A stretch of 64,000 bases of DNA from contig CM067449.1 of the NCBI GenBank assembly GCA_034508935.3, positions 620,137 through 684,136 on the forward strand. The letters run 5' to 3'. Positions 45,401-63,319 of the stretch are shown here, piece after piece (position 1 is the first letter of the stretch; every line of letters begins with the position of its first letter). A program made the position numbers and the translations under genes. Origin of the DNA: Berghia stephanieae (Eukaryota > Mollusca > Gastropoda > Nudibranchia > Aeolidiidae). Under the pieces are notes generated by a model. It searched no databases, had not been told where the DNA came from, and was given only the letters and a program-made list of their open reading frames with translations.

Positions 45401-47889
45401 GTCGCAATTTCCCTAAAAGGCAGGTGAAACACAAGTCAAAGTTAATTAAACGGCCATAGTTTTGGATTAAAAGCAACAAAAACAATTTTTTTTAAATAAA
45501 AAAAAATAATTTAAAAAATAACACATTTGAGTTTTGGCCAAGAACCCATTAAAAGGAAGTGATTCTTTTTGGTTTTGTGTAGAATAGTTCTTTCAGATTG
45601 CCATGTATTTGTGAACAACAACAAAGAGTAAACAATGACAACAACTACAGTTGAAATATATTTTCATTGTATCCTGCATTATCTACCAGCGGCTCTAACA
45701 CATCGAAATGGTCAATATCCACATAACTTATAATTAAGCTCAAAATAAGACTCACCTCATATTGCAAGCTATCAAAGCATCGTGCAGTGCTCTGTACAAA
45801 ACTTGGATCTTGGCAGCACTGATTTTCCACAGAGCAATCCATTTCTTGATCTGTTCAAAACAACAAAATGTTAACCATCATATTAAAAAAATTGATTTTG
45901 AGTTTGCACGGGTGCAAGTAGGTCAGACCAAAAAAGCTTGAGATCCATTTCCAACAAATATAAAAAGCCTGAAAGTTATTTTTAAATGTGACCTATTGCC
46001 TCAAAATGGTATTATATTGAAGTGATCTAAATGCAGGAAATATATTAAAATTCATTTCAAAAAGCTGGAAATCTGGGTTAATCTGGAAATCTTGCATCCA
46101 TGAGTTTGTCATAACACCACAATCTTAACATAATACTATTGGCATAAAACCATAAACTCTACATCACTGTTTTGAAACCGAATTATGCTGACATTTGGTC
46201 TATTCCTATATCTGAGATTAGTGGTCATTATTTTCTTCAATGAAGACAAGAAAAACTAAAAAACAAAAACACAAGCTTTTACCTTGTCAAGATCAATGGG
46301 CACCATATTTAAAAGATTATTCTGACCAGCTAAGCGCACCATACTGCACAATACCACATAACGCAGACTTGCAGATTCTTCAAGGCCATAAAACAAGTTA
46401 CACAACCTGAAAAGATTAAATTTTTAAAAAATAAATCAATGTATTTTTAAAATAAACCTGATCACAGTGACATTAAAACAAATATTGATGTATCTAAAAT
46501 ATTTGATGATGGGTCGTGTATAATAAGCATTTGTCAAGATTTAGTCAATGATTTATGTGTAAATAACGAAAGCCAAAGCCATTCTTATCAATGAACTACA
46601 AATGATTATGATAGTGAACAATGTGTATTTATGAATTACAATATGAATTCTAATTCAAGTTGTTTAAGTTTAAAACTGTCTTCTCACATTCTGATGCGTA
46701 AAGCAGCTCTGCTGTCACCTTCCGGCAACTTTCCAACCTTCTCACAGAACAAAAGGACAACACTCTCAGCTTCTTGCACAGGGACTACCAGCAGTAGGGA
46801 TATAATCCCGTTGAACACCATTTCAACCTCTGGTACGAATAATAAGTAGATAATCCTTTTATCAATATCAGATACAAAAACAATTCTTATCAAGAGTCAA
46901 AGCTAAACTCAATTAGAATTCAAAGCCTATGTGGCATGAAAATGATAAGGAAATCTACACTGAAACAAGAATACAAACTAGTAGGAAGATATTTTTAATA
47001 AATGCACCATCATAAATCTGTTCAACAAATTAATTATCTTCAGGGTTGCCCATTCAGGAGGCAAGAATTTACTGAACTTTTACAAAAATGCATCAGTGGT
47101 GATGGTGACAAAAAGGGAAAAAGGAGGAAAATTACGAATGATTTTCTTTCAACATATATTTAGTTCACTAACCCCCACTTTTAGAGCCATTGAGATGATA
47201 AACTACTCTAGCTATCTTCTGAATAGTGGGGAAACTGCACAAGTTTGTTCCACCACACATCAAATCTCTCAAATCCATAAAATTTGATTGAGGATAATGT
47301 CATTTTTTAAAGGAGGAAATTCCGTCTCTGATACAAAAATCACAGATTTCTGCGGATCCGAGGAAAACCATCAGCACTGATGCATTGAATAACCTCTTTC
47401 TGAGTGCTGAACTCCGTTAAAAAGACATTATGTAATGACTTTTTTCTCTTTTTAGCAAGGGATTGGAAAATATACAGAGGGTTTATAATATACTGAATTC
47501 CATAAATATATGGATAATTGGCAACCTAGTATCTTACCTACCAAAGTTGGCGCTAAGGAGATAAAATGCTTGAGAAAGTTGATGTACAGTCCTTCGAATT
47601 AACTAAAGATGTCTACTGGATATAAATTAAAATTTAATCAATATTTTTTGTTGATTTGCTACTATTATTAAACCAATCTGCTTTTGCCTGATTTTATACA
47701 AAGCAACAATATTTGACAATACACACCTGCATCATTGTTTAAATTCCAGCAAAATTTGCTTGCCTCGATTATGTTTTTCAAATCTGTTGATAAACCAGAT
47801 TCTGCATTTTCTTCTGAGATCTCAGCTCCAAGCGATTTGAGAAAAACCCTCAGTTCCACTGTCTGTAAGAAAGTTGAAAATAATAATAT

Positions 47890-47923
<34 letters not shown>

Positions 47924-48766
47924 TAATAATAATAACGAAATGACAATGATGTGATGTTGGTGGTTGTAGTAGTAGTGGTAGTGATGTGATGTGGACAATA
48001 ATAATATTAATACTCTCATTTTCTCTCTCACACACAGTGTAACACACACACACACCCTACAATTTCTTCCTGTCTCCAGAGACGCCAACTTTAAATTTCG
48101 CTCACAGGAGTTTCAGACACCACTCGTAGGAGTTTCAATGCCGAAAGAGGAATTTCCGCACACAAGAAAAAGGAATTGGAATGGTATTGTGTTTACATAT
48201 TGTATAGTTCTAAACAGATAACTCATTAGAATTATATTATGATACATAAACACATTGCCAAATATAATCCCAAAGTTTCCTTATTTTAAATGAAGTAAAG
48301 CGTCAAAACCTAATGGTAGAGATTGTAGTACTGGTGGTAGTGATGATGATGTGTTGCTATTGGTTGTAGTAATAATGGTAGAGATGATGAAGATGTGAAC
48401 AGTGGTTGTTGTTAGTGGTAGTGATGATGATATGGTGGTGGTGGTTGAAGTAGTAGTGGTAGTGATGATGATGTGGTGGGGGTATAGTGGTTGCAGTAGT
48501 TGTGGTCGTGATGATAATGATGTGGTGGTGGTTGTAGTAGTAGTGGTAGTGATGATGTAGTGGTAGTAGTAGTAGTGGTAATAATGATGTGGTAGTGATG
48601 ATGTGGTGGTGGTTGTAGTAGTAGTAGTAGTAATAATGATGTGGTGGTGGTTGTAGTGGTAGTGATGATGTGGTTGTGGTGGTTGTAGTAGTACTGGTCG
48701 TGATGATGTGGTGCTGGTGGTTGTATTAGTAGTGGTAATGATGATGATGTAGTGGTTGTTGTTATT

Positions 48767-48835
<69 letters not shown>

Positions 48836-51800
48836 ATAGTAGTGATGACGATGTGGTTGTGGTGATGTAGTAGTAGTAGTGATGATGATGTGGTGGTGGT
48901 GGTTGTAGTAGTAGTGGTGGTAGTGATGAAGATGAGGTGGTGGTGGTGCTTGTAGTAGTAGTGATGATGATGTGGTGGTGGTTGTAGTAGTGGTGGAGTG
49001 ATGATGATGTGGTGGTGCTGGTGGTTGTAGTACAAATGGTAGTGATACCTGGATACCTGGATACCTCTGTATAGAGCTTTTAGACTTGGTGTAGTCTCCT
49101 TCGCTCCTCCTCATCTATTAATGATTGGACCAATTTTTATAATTGAACTTGTTTCCTAGGGTGTTGCTTATCTCCAACTCTGCTTTGAATTTATTCAAAT
49201 TTTTTGCTGATACTGTGGTTTCTTGTAGTTTATTCCAGTTATTTACAATTCTAGATGAAAAAAAGTTCCTTCTTTCATTTGTTTTAAAACGTTCTTTTTT
49301 CAGTTTCTTGCTGTTTCCTCGTGTCTGAATGTTCTTGTTTGGTTTAAGGAATCCTGCCTCTACCCTGTCTATTCCCTTTACTATTTTATATGTTTGGATC
49401 ATATCTCCCCTTCTTCTCCTGTAATCTAAGGTCGGGAGATTTAATTCTTTCAATCTCTCACAGTATGTTTTGTCTTTCAGGTGTGTGATAAGTTTTGTTG
49501 CTCTCCTTTGCACTCTTTCCAAACAGTCTTTGTCTCCCTCAAACTTCGGATACCATATGCAGTTAGCATATTCCAGCTTTGATCTAACCATAGTCTTGTA
49601 GATGGTAGTCATGTGTTTTGTTTTCAGATTCTTGAAATTTCTTTTCACTATTCCGAGTGTTTTACTAGCCTTAGATTGAACATCTTTAATTTGCTTCTTG
49701 AAGTTTAGCTTCCTATCAATAAATACTCCTAGGTCTTTTTCCCCATTGGATTTCTGCAGGGGTTTTTCTTTCATTATATAGTTTGCTTCTCTGTTGTTTT
49801 TTCCTAGGTGAAGAACTGCACATTTATCTACATTGAACTCCATCTGCCATATTTCGGACCATTCTTCAAGCTTTTTCAAATCTTGTTGTAAGGTGTTTCT
49901 TTCTTCTTCTGTATTAGCTACTCCATAGAGCTTAGTATCATCGGCAAAGATTTTACATTTAGATGATAGATTGTCTGGCAAGTCATTGATATAAATCAGG
50001 AAGAGAACTGGTCCCAGTACACTTCCTTGTGGAACTCCACTTGTTACCAGTCTCTCTGTTGATGCTGTTCCATTCACTATCACTTTTTGTCTTCTATCTT
50101 TGAGGAAATCTCGGACCCATTTGACTGTCTGATCATTAATTTGATACTGTTCCAATTTCCTGATTAGGCGCCAGTGTGGAACTTTGTCAAATGCCTTTCT
50201 GAAGTCGAGGTATATGACATCTAAATTGTTGCCTAATTCCAGGTCTCTCGTCCAGTCATCCATTGTTTCAAGTAGGTTTGTTACTGTAGACCTTCCCGCC
50301 ATGAAACCATGTTGATCTTTGCTGAATAGTTTGTTCTTGGTCATATGATCAACCATTTCTTCTCTAATCAGCTGTTCCATGAGCTTGCAGACGACAGATG
50401 TCAGGCTCACTGGTCTGTAGTTTTCTGGATTTTTTCTGTCTCCCTTCTTGAATATGGCTGTGATGTTAGCTTCTTTCCATTCCCTTGGTAGTCTTCCTTC
50501 TTTCATCGACTGGTTAAATATCTTGGTTAGGGGTTCTACTAGCTGCTCTGCTAAGTTTTTTAGGATGTAAGGATGAAGTTTGTCAGGTCCAGGTGATTTA
50601 CTCTCCTTTAGGTTTTGTAGTCTCTTCATTACTCTCTCTTCAGTAATCGGCCATTGTGTAGTATCTATATTACTTGTTTTAGCAATATCTGGCAAGTTTT
50701 TCTGGTTCTCCACTGTAAAGACACTTGCAAAGAAGAGATTTAGCACCTCTGCCTTGTCTTCATCTTCAGATGCCCAAGTGCCATCTTCTTTTTTTATGTC
50801 ACAGGTTCCCTGTCTTGTCTTCATTTTACTGTTTACATAACTCCAGAATACTTTAGGATTTTCTTTCGTTTCCTCTGCTATCTTGTTCTCATACTTTTGA
50901 TGCGCTTGTCGGACTATTTTAGTAGTTGCGTTTCTCACTCTTTTGTATTTGTCCCAATCCTCTTCCTTTTTGCTTCTAGAGTATCTTCTATTTACTGCCT
51001 TCTTCTTCCGTAATGCCCCTCTCACTTCCTGCGTCATCCAAGGTTGATTTCTTCTCCCAACCCGGTTCCCTCTGCTTTTCGGGATGTTTTTCTCGAAGCA
51101 TTGGTTAAGTACTCTGGTAAATCTACTCCAGTTGTTTCCTACGGTGTCCTCGATTAGTATTTCCTCCCATTTTATATGCCCCAGTTCCTCTTTCATACTC
51201 TCTAGATCAGCCTTCCTATATCTGAGTGTCAGTTTTTCATCTACAGTCTCTGATGTCGCCCTCAGTTTTAGGAATATGGTCGCGTGGTCGCTTTTTCCCA
51301 GTGGGTGGCTCAGTCTTAAGTCGATTATGTCATTTTCTTCCTCCATCAATATCAAGTCCAATACGTTGGGCTTTTGGTTTTTTCTCTGTCTCGTGGGTTC
51401 TTTTATTATCTGTTGTAGGTAGCAATCTTCAATGGTTTCTATGAAACTTTCCTCCAGGCTTCCCTCTTTTGGTTCGTCCATCCCTTTCCACTCCAGTTCC
51501 GGCATGTTGAAGTCTCCCATAATAATTATCTCTGAATGCTTTTTTTGTGATGCTCTCCTTATCATCTCCAACATTCTCTCATTATTTTCTCCTGTGCTAT
51601 TTGGGCTCCGATAAATCACTCCTACTAGTATCTGACTTTGTCCAGTTACTCCAATCGAGCACCAAGCGCTCTCCCTAAAGTCGTGATCTGTGAGTTCCTC
51701 TATGGGGTTAACCTTGAGGTTCTCTCTCACCAATAAGTATACTCCTCTGCCGGAAGTTTCAAAATCTCTGCTAGCTATTATAGTGTATCCCTCAATACCT

Positions 51801-54800
51801 AACTCTGCTATGGTTGGGTGTGTTGTTGCATTCTTTGGCTTAGCTTCTGTTATTGCTATTACATCTGGATCTTCTTCTTCTGCCATAGCCTTTAGCTCCT
51901 CTCTCTTATTCATCACACTGTCTGCGTTCGTGTACATGAACTTCAGGGTATTTTTCATATTCACGTGCTGCCCCTCCTTATCATTTACTGGTACTTCTCT
52001 TTTTTGAATTTTCTTGTTGTCTTCGAGTCCTTGCTCAGAAACATTTTGGGCAATTGGACTGACACGTTTCCAATATAGTCATTCCTCATCCCAATCCCAG
52101 TCATTTCCTCCAACATCGCTGTCTCTCTTTCTTATTTGTTCACTAAACTTCTCCCTGAAAATGACCCTTTTCTTATATATGACTACATCTTCCCCTGCTT
52201 CTCGTCTTCTCTTCAGCTCCTCTCTTAACTCCTTGGCCTGCTCTCTTTGCATAATTGTTTGGTCTGCTCCAATATACACCTTTTGTAAGCATTCCCGTTT
52301 ATGGTCTTTCAACTGTTTGCTGTTCCTAAGAGCAGTGTTACGCTGATCCGTTGACATCAGACTTATTTTCATGGGTCTTGGTCTATCTTCTCTTCTGCCC
52401 AATCTGATCACTTGCTCTATAGGGTTGAGGCTGTCTTTGTTTCCATGAACCTGCAACTCTTTGAGTACCATTTGGGCTTTTCTTATATCTTCCTTGTTGT
52501 CGCCATCTTTAGCTTCTGGTATGCCATACATAATTACATTTTTCACCCTCTTAGCCCTTTCATTTCTCTCCTCTTCTAGTTCCAGGTTCTTTTTCACCAT
52601 TGCCTGCTTCTTCTCCTCAGTTTCATTGATTTTCCTCATTTCATTTATATCTTGTCTTACTCTATCTGACTTTTCTTCTGTACTTCTCTTGAGTCTCTCC
52701 TTAATCTCACTCGCCTCAGACATAGGGTAGGCCTCTATCTCATCCTTTGCTGTTGATTTCACTATTTCTATCATCTCCTCTGTGAATTCACCTTTTTGAA
52801 TGATATTCACACTTTTATCTACGTCTTCTACTTTTTTCCTGAGTTTATCTACTTCCTTTTCAAGCTGCATGAAATTGCCCAAGAACTTTGAGGCCACTTT
52901 GTTGCAGGACTTAGAGCAGTAGTAATGCAGCAGCGGACATTCTTTTTCTGAGTCTTTCTTCAACAGTTGATAGGTGTCATCATCTATCTTTTCACACAAA
53001 GTATGAAACCACTGGTCACAGAGCTCGCACTGTAAGCATTTCTCAATCTCTTTGCATACATATTCACATTTTCCGCAAGTCTCAGTCTCAGCTTTTGCTT
53101 TTGCCTTATTTGTACCCATCGGTGCAGGGCTTTCTTTCCTACTACTGCCACTACTAGTACTGGCACTGCCAGATCTACCTTTCCTACTACTGCTGTTTAA
53201 GCTCATCTTCTTACTTGTTAAATGACCAGATCTATCTAAGTCTTAGCTGTACTGTATCACTGTATCTTGTTGTTCACTCCAATCTGATAAGTATCTAACT
53301 AATCTCAACTAGATATCTCAAGTACACACACAAGCCGGAATCCTCTCGAAGGCAGAAATTACATAAATCCAATTCGAAAATGAACAAGTTTTGATGTCCG
53401 ATATTTCATTCAAGTTTTGTGTTTCTGGTGAGGGGAGCGAGATGATGTGGTGATGGTGGTTGTAGTACAAATGGTAGTGATGATGATGTGGTGGTGATGG
53501 TGGTTGTAGTACAAATGGTAGTGATGATAATGTGGTGGTGGTGGTGGTTGTAGTACAAATGGTAGTGATGATGATGTGGTGGTGATGGTGGTTGTAGTAC
53601 AAATGGTAGTGATGATGATGTTGTGGTGGTGGTATTGTAGTAGTAGTGGTAGTGATAATGTAGTGGTAGTGGTATTGTAGTAGTAGTGGTAGTGATGATG
53701 TGGTGGATGGTGGTGGTTGTAGTAGTAGTGGTAGTTGCAGTGACGATGATGTGGTTGCAGTAGTAGTGGTAGTCATGATGTGGTGGTGGTGGTGGTTGTA
53801 GAGGTCGTGATGATGTGGTAGTTATGGTTGTAGTCGTAGTGATGATGTGAAGCTGGTGGTTGTGGTAGTAGTGGTAGTGATGATGATGTGGTGATGGTGG
53901 TTGTGGTAGTAGTGGTAGTGATGATGATGTGGTGATGGTGGTTGTGGTAGTAGTGGTAGTAATGATGGTTGTGGTGGTAGTGATGATGATGTGGCGGTGG
54001 TGGTGTAGTAGTAGTAGTGATGATGATGTGGTGAGGGTGGTTGTAGTAGTAGTGGTAGTGATGATGTGGTGGTGGTGATTGTAATGGTGATGGTAGTTGT
54101 GGTAGTGGTAGAGATGATGATGATGTGGTGGTGGTGGTTGTAGTAGTAGTTGTGGTACTGATGATGATGTGGTGGTGGTTGCAGTAGTAGTGGTAGTGAG
54201 ATGATGGTTGTAATACTAGTGGCAATGATGATGATGTGGTAGTTGGAAAGGGGGGGGGGGGGATATCCTTGGAACAAATTGCCCTCACCGGAATTTGACG
54301 GAAGTTGCCCGGAGCCCGGAATTTTTTGCTCCAGACCGGAGTTTTGGCATCACTACTCTCTCTCATTTATTTCCTCTTACTCTTATGCCAGTAGGTAAAT
54401 CATCAACTATTTACAGGTGTCTGCCAATAATCATTTTTCTTTATTGGTATGTCTGACACGACAGTCTAATCAGCCTTAAAAATTCTTCTACTTTCTACTG
54501 TTGCCAACACCGGTTGGCCGGTTGTGAATAGACACTATGATCAAATTTAATGTTTTTTAAAGGCCTATTTGTCTATGTAAAAAATTGTGATAAATTTATC
54601 TTTCTGAAAAAATATATAACTACCTTACAAATATATCAATGGCAATGACAATGACAATCAATGACTTTAAATGTGTAGAATTAAGAGACTATCGAAAATG
54701 GGTCATTGAGCCGGTAAACAGCTGGTCATACGTTTCTGTGAGCAAATAAAGAAAAACTATTTGATGCTCTAAACATACTTGATGTGGAACAGCTAAATCA

Positions 54801-54823
54801 ATAAAAACTGGGACGTTGTTCAT
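39354..54823 (-). CDS. EIF3M: Eukaryotic translation initiation factor 3 subunit M, complete, 10 coding exons
   Basis: PCI-domain subunit of the eIF3 complex, acting in the cytoplasm in 43S pre-initiation complex assembly. Joined exons, in transcript order: 54779-54823, 47727-47862, 46688-46829, 46283-46406, 45756-45850, 45229-45412, 44084-44165, 43219-43362, 41062-41162, 39354-39455. They give 1155 bases, 384 codons plus stop, close to the human length. The start [10 protein letters not shown] parallels human MSVPAFIDI. Other strong matches are [56 protein letters not shown] and [16 protein letters not shown]. All acceptors and donors are canonical and phases chain without error. Intron 1 (about 6.9 kb) contains a minisatellite and a CR1-like LINE. 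It is convergent with LRP5/6 and divergent from the LRRC72-like gene. Confidence 0.96.
39500..39848 (-). mobile_element. Retroposon family P1, copy 2, opposite orientation
   Basis: Near-identical reverse complement of 37010-37347. Flanked by a 14-bp target duplication CAAAGAGATTTATG (39486-39499 and 39849-39862). It lies in the last eIF3m intron. Confidence 0.92.
41062..41162 (-). CDS. EIF3M: eIF3m exon 9 (end of PCI domain)
   Basis: [20 protein letters not shown] and [14 protein letters not shown], matching human VRTKMVYCKIDQ ... HRTFGKQQWQ. Donor GTAAAG. Confidence 0.94.
41222..42602 (-). mobile_element. 5'-truncated L2/Rex1-like LINE
   Basis: Minus-strand reverse transcriptase remnant: [57 protein letters not shown], then the C-terminal [30 protein letters not shown] and [14 protein letters not shown]. 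One missing base near 42290 shifts the frame in the middle of the RT. The 3' UTR ends GCGCTTAGAGTC, GCGCTATATAAG and an (ATT)n tail. That tail resembles the SINE tails at 3120 and 38690. The 5' half, including the endonuclease, is absent. Confidence 0.9.
42746..42957. mobile_element. Fold-back repeat family F1, copy 3 (right arm decayed)
   Basis: GTTGCTGCTGGAAGCTCGAAG, GTTTCCCCTTTATCAACAAG and the central GTAGTTTTAACTAC. The right arm is recognisable only to about 42957. Confidence 0.82.
43219..43362 (-). CDS. EIF3M: eIF3m exon 8
   Basis: [19 protein letters not shown] and [12 protein letters not shown]. Acceptor aatatag, donor GTGAGT. Confidence 0.94.
43745..43860 (-). mobile_element. SINE family S2, inverted copy
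   Basis: CACTTTTGGATAGGATGTCAG and AGCTACTCAACTGCTGCATA match the complement of S2. Confidence 0.55.
44084..44165 (-). CDS. EIF3M: eIF3m exon 7
   Basis: [20 protein letters not shown] and TDFITSL. Acceptor ttttttcag, donor GTGGGT, ends phase 1. Confidence 0.94.
44791..45085. mobile_element. TIR element T1, copy 1
   Basis: Non-coding, about 295 bp. Shares AAAAATCACGGATTTCYGCGG, GTTCCATCACACATCAA and AAGTGAAAAAGGAGGAAAA blocks with 47094-47379. Ends GTGCTGATGGT and (reverse) GTGTAGATGGT, with ATGTA on both sides. Confidence 0.75.
45229..45412 (-). CDS. EIF3M: eIF3m exon 6 (start of PCI region)
   Basis: [38 protein letters not shown] and [14 protein letters not shown]. This is the most conserved exon. 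Donor GTAAGT. Confidence 0.96.
45756..45850 (-). CDS. EIF3M: eIF3m exon 5
   Basis: [19 protein letters not shown] and [12 protein letters not shown], corresponding to human VRKWISDWNL ... YEALVDC. Donor GTGAGT. Confidence 0.93.
46283..46406 (-). CDS. EIF3M: eIF3m exon 4
   Basis: [19 protein letters not shown] and [11 protein letters not shown], matching LSNLFHGMDKN ... PTELDQ in human. Acceptor tttcag, donor GTAAAA. Confidence 0.93.
46688..46829 (-). CDS. EIF3M: eIF3m exon 3
   Basis: [17 protein letters not shown] and [19 protein letters not shown]. Donor GTGAGAA. The last codon is completed as ATG by the next exon. Confidence 0.94.
47094..47379. mobile_element. TIR element T1, copy 2
   Basis: Termini CAGTGGTGATGGT and (reverse) CAGTGCTGATGGT, flanked by ATGCAT on both sides (47088-47093 and 47380-47385). 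No coding capacity. Confidence 0.82.
47727..47862 (-). CDS. EIF3M: eIF3m exon 2
   Basis: [19 protein letters not shown] through NNDA. Acceptor cttacag, donor GTGTGT, ends phase 1. Confidence 0.94.
47880..47936. repeat. (AAT)n microsatellite
   Basis: Located a few bases upstream of the acceptor of eIF3m exon 2 (minus strand). Confidence 0.95.
48305..49045. repeat. GTGATGATG-type minisatellite, left part
   Basis: Degenerate units of about 35-45 bp built from GGTAGTGATGATGATGTGG and TGGTGGTTGTAGTAGTAG, with a pure (AGT)n core near 48770-48835. Long poly-Y/H/T frames here are repeat artefacts. Confidence 0.95.
49118..51964 (-). CDS. LINE ORF2: AP endonuclease and reverse transcriptase, 948 aa
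   Basis: Endonuclease at residues about 1-235 ([42 protein letters not shown]) and reverse transcriptase about 430-740 ([42 protein letters not shown] near 645, FADDTKLYG near 673). The C-terminal [12 protein letters not shown] and [13 protein letters not shown] are typical of CR1. It mediates target-primed reverse transcription. All catalytic motifs visible are intact and there is no stop, so the copy may be active. Confidence 0.93.
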   Translation of the reverse strand: MNMKNTLKFMYTNADSVMNKREELKAMAEEEDPDVIAITEAKPKNATTHPTIAELGIEGYTIIASRDFETSGRGVYLLVRENLKVNPIEELTDHDFRESAWCSIGVTGQSQILVGVIYRSPNSTGENNERMLEMIRRASQKKHSEIIIMGDFNMPELEWKGMDEPKEGSLEESFIETIEDCYLQQIIKEPTRQRKNQKPNVLDLILMEEENDIIDLRLSHPLGKSDHATIFLKLRATSETVDEKLTLRYRKADLESMKEELGHIKWEEILIEDTVGNNWSRFTRVLNQCFEKNIPKSRGNRVGRRNQPWMTQEVRGALRKKKAVNRRYSRSKKEEDWDKYKRVRNATTKIVRQAHQKYENKIAEETKENPKVFWSYVNSKMKTRQGTCDIKKEDGTWASEDEDKAEVLNLFFASVFTVENQKNLPDIAKTSNIDTTQWPITEERVMKRLQNLKESKSPGPDKLHPYILKNLAEQLVEPLTKIFNQSMKEGRLPREWKEANITAIFKKGDRKNPENYRPVSLTSVVCKLMEQLIREEMVDHMTKNKLFSKDQHGFMAGRSTVTNLLETMDDWTRDLELGNNLDVIYLDFRKAFDKVPHWRLIRKLEQYQINDQTVKWVRDFLKDRRQKVIVNGTASTERLVTSGVPQGSVLGPVLFLIYINDLPDNLSSKCKIFADDTKLYGVANTEEERNTLQQDLKKLEEWSEIWQMEFNVDKCAVLHLGKNNREANYIMKEKPLQKSNGEKDLGVFIDRKLNFKKQIKDVQSKASKTLGIVKRNFKNLKTKHMTTIYKTMVRSKLEYANCIWYPKFEGDKDCLERVQRRATKLITHLKDKTYCERLKELNLPTLDYRRRRGDMIQTYKIVKGIDRVEAGFLKPNKNIQTRGNSKKLKKERFKTNERRNFFSSRIVNNWNKLQETTVSAKNLNKFKAELEISNTLGNKFNYKNWSNH
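52079..53206 (-). CDS. LINE ORF1 with PHD-like zinc finger, 375 aa
   Basis: A Ser/Gly-rich N-terminus is followed by a cysteine/histidine cluster (about residues 42-100: [30 protein letters not shown]) of PHD type. A long charged coiled-coil (about 110-220) and an RRM-like region ([26 protein letters not shown]) follow. Known family role: RNA-binding particle protein of CR1-type LINEs. It is open throughout and 114 bp upstream of ORF2. Confidence 0.85.
   Translation of the reverse strand: MSLNSSSRKGRSGSASTSSGSSRKESPAPMGTNKAKAKAETETCGKCEYVCKEIEKCLQCELCDQWFHTLCEKIDDDTYQLLKKDSEKECPLLHYYCSKSCNKVASKFLGNFMQLEKEVDKLRKKVEDVDKSVNIIQKGEFTEEMIEIVKSTAKDEIEAYPMSEASEIKERLKRSTEEKSDRVRQDINEMRKINETEEKKQAMVKKNLELEEERNERAKRVKNVIMYGIPEAKDGDNKEDIRKAQMVLKELQVHGNKDSLNPIEQVIRLGRREDRPRPMKISLMSTDQRNTALRNSKQLKDHKRECLQKVYIGADQTIMQREQAKELREELKRRREAGEDVVIYKKRVIFREKFSEQIRKRDSDVGGNDWDWDEE
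53426..54250. repeat. GTGATGATG-type minisatellite, right part
   Basis: Same unit as 48305-49045, including the TTGTAGTACAAATGGTAGTG variant on both sides of the LINE, which shows that one array was split. Ends in a G run at 54250-54263. Confidence 0.94.
54779..54823 (-). CDS. EIF3M: eIF3m coding exon 1
   Basis: ATG at 54823-54821, [15 protein letters not shown], donor GTATGT, phase 0. Chosen as start because it aligns with the human N-terminus and the frame upstream has no ATG before a stop. Confidence 0.92.
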
Positions 54824-55146
54824 CTTAGTTTGGTTCACTGTCCAGGAAAATGGTTTATATCCATACAACAGAATCCCAAGGAAGCCAACGATGACAACAA
54901 AGTTTATAAAAGGGAAGTGTGGAGTGGGAGGATGAAAGAAGGGCACCGAAATTAATTTCCATTCTTAAGAGTTCACGATGTCATTTTCGTATTAATTATC
55001 TTTTATTTTACTTTTTTTTAGATTTGCGAACAAAATAGATATTAATAATTGTCTTGTTGACAAAAATAAATATTGCTAAATAAAAATGACTACGAAAACA
55101 ACAAAGCGTTGACAGCTCTAAATGGGTTATTGTAGCAACGAACAAA
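54824..55146. promoter_or_regulatory. Putative divergent promoter between eIF3m and the LRRC72-like gene
   Basis: About 320 bp separate the two start codons. TTTATAAAAG at 54904-54913 gives a TATA-like element readable in both directions. GTTATTGTAGCAAC (55126-55139) resembles an RFX X-box just before the + strand ATG. Transcription starts are not visible. Confidence 0.45.

Positions 55147-63319
<8,173 letters not shown>

Larger units (their letters stand above)
49046..53425 (-). mobile_element. Nearly full-length CR1-like LINE inserted in the minisatellite
   Basis: Minus-strand element with ORF1 (52079-53206) and ORF2 (49118-51964), both open, plus a short 5' UTR and a 3' end carrying about two and a half GTATCCAG octamers (minus-strand sense). 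Minisatellite units border both sides. It looks recent and potentially complete. Confidence 0.92.

Noticed and set aside
48281-49114. Long minus-strand frames rich in Tyr, His, Thr and Ser (also 53318-54366)
   Set aside because: Translations of the GTGATGATG minisatellite in several frames at once; not genes.
54824-54946. Hydrophobic peptide in frame upstream of the eIF3m start, looking like a membrane helix
   Set aside because: It has no ATG (begins at GTG, with a stop further upstream), and the internal Met aligns with the human start.
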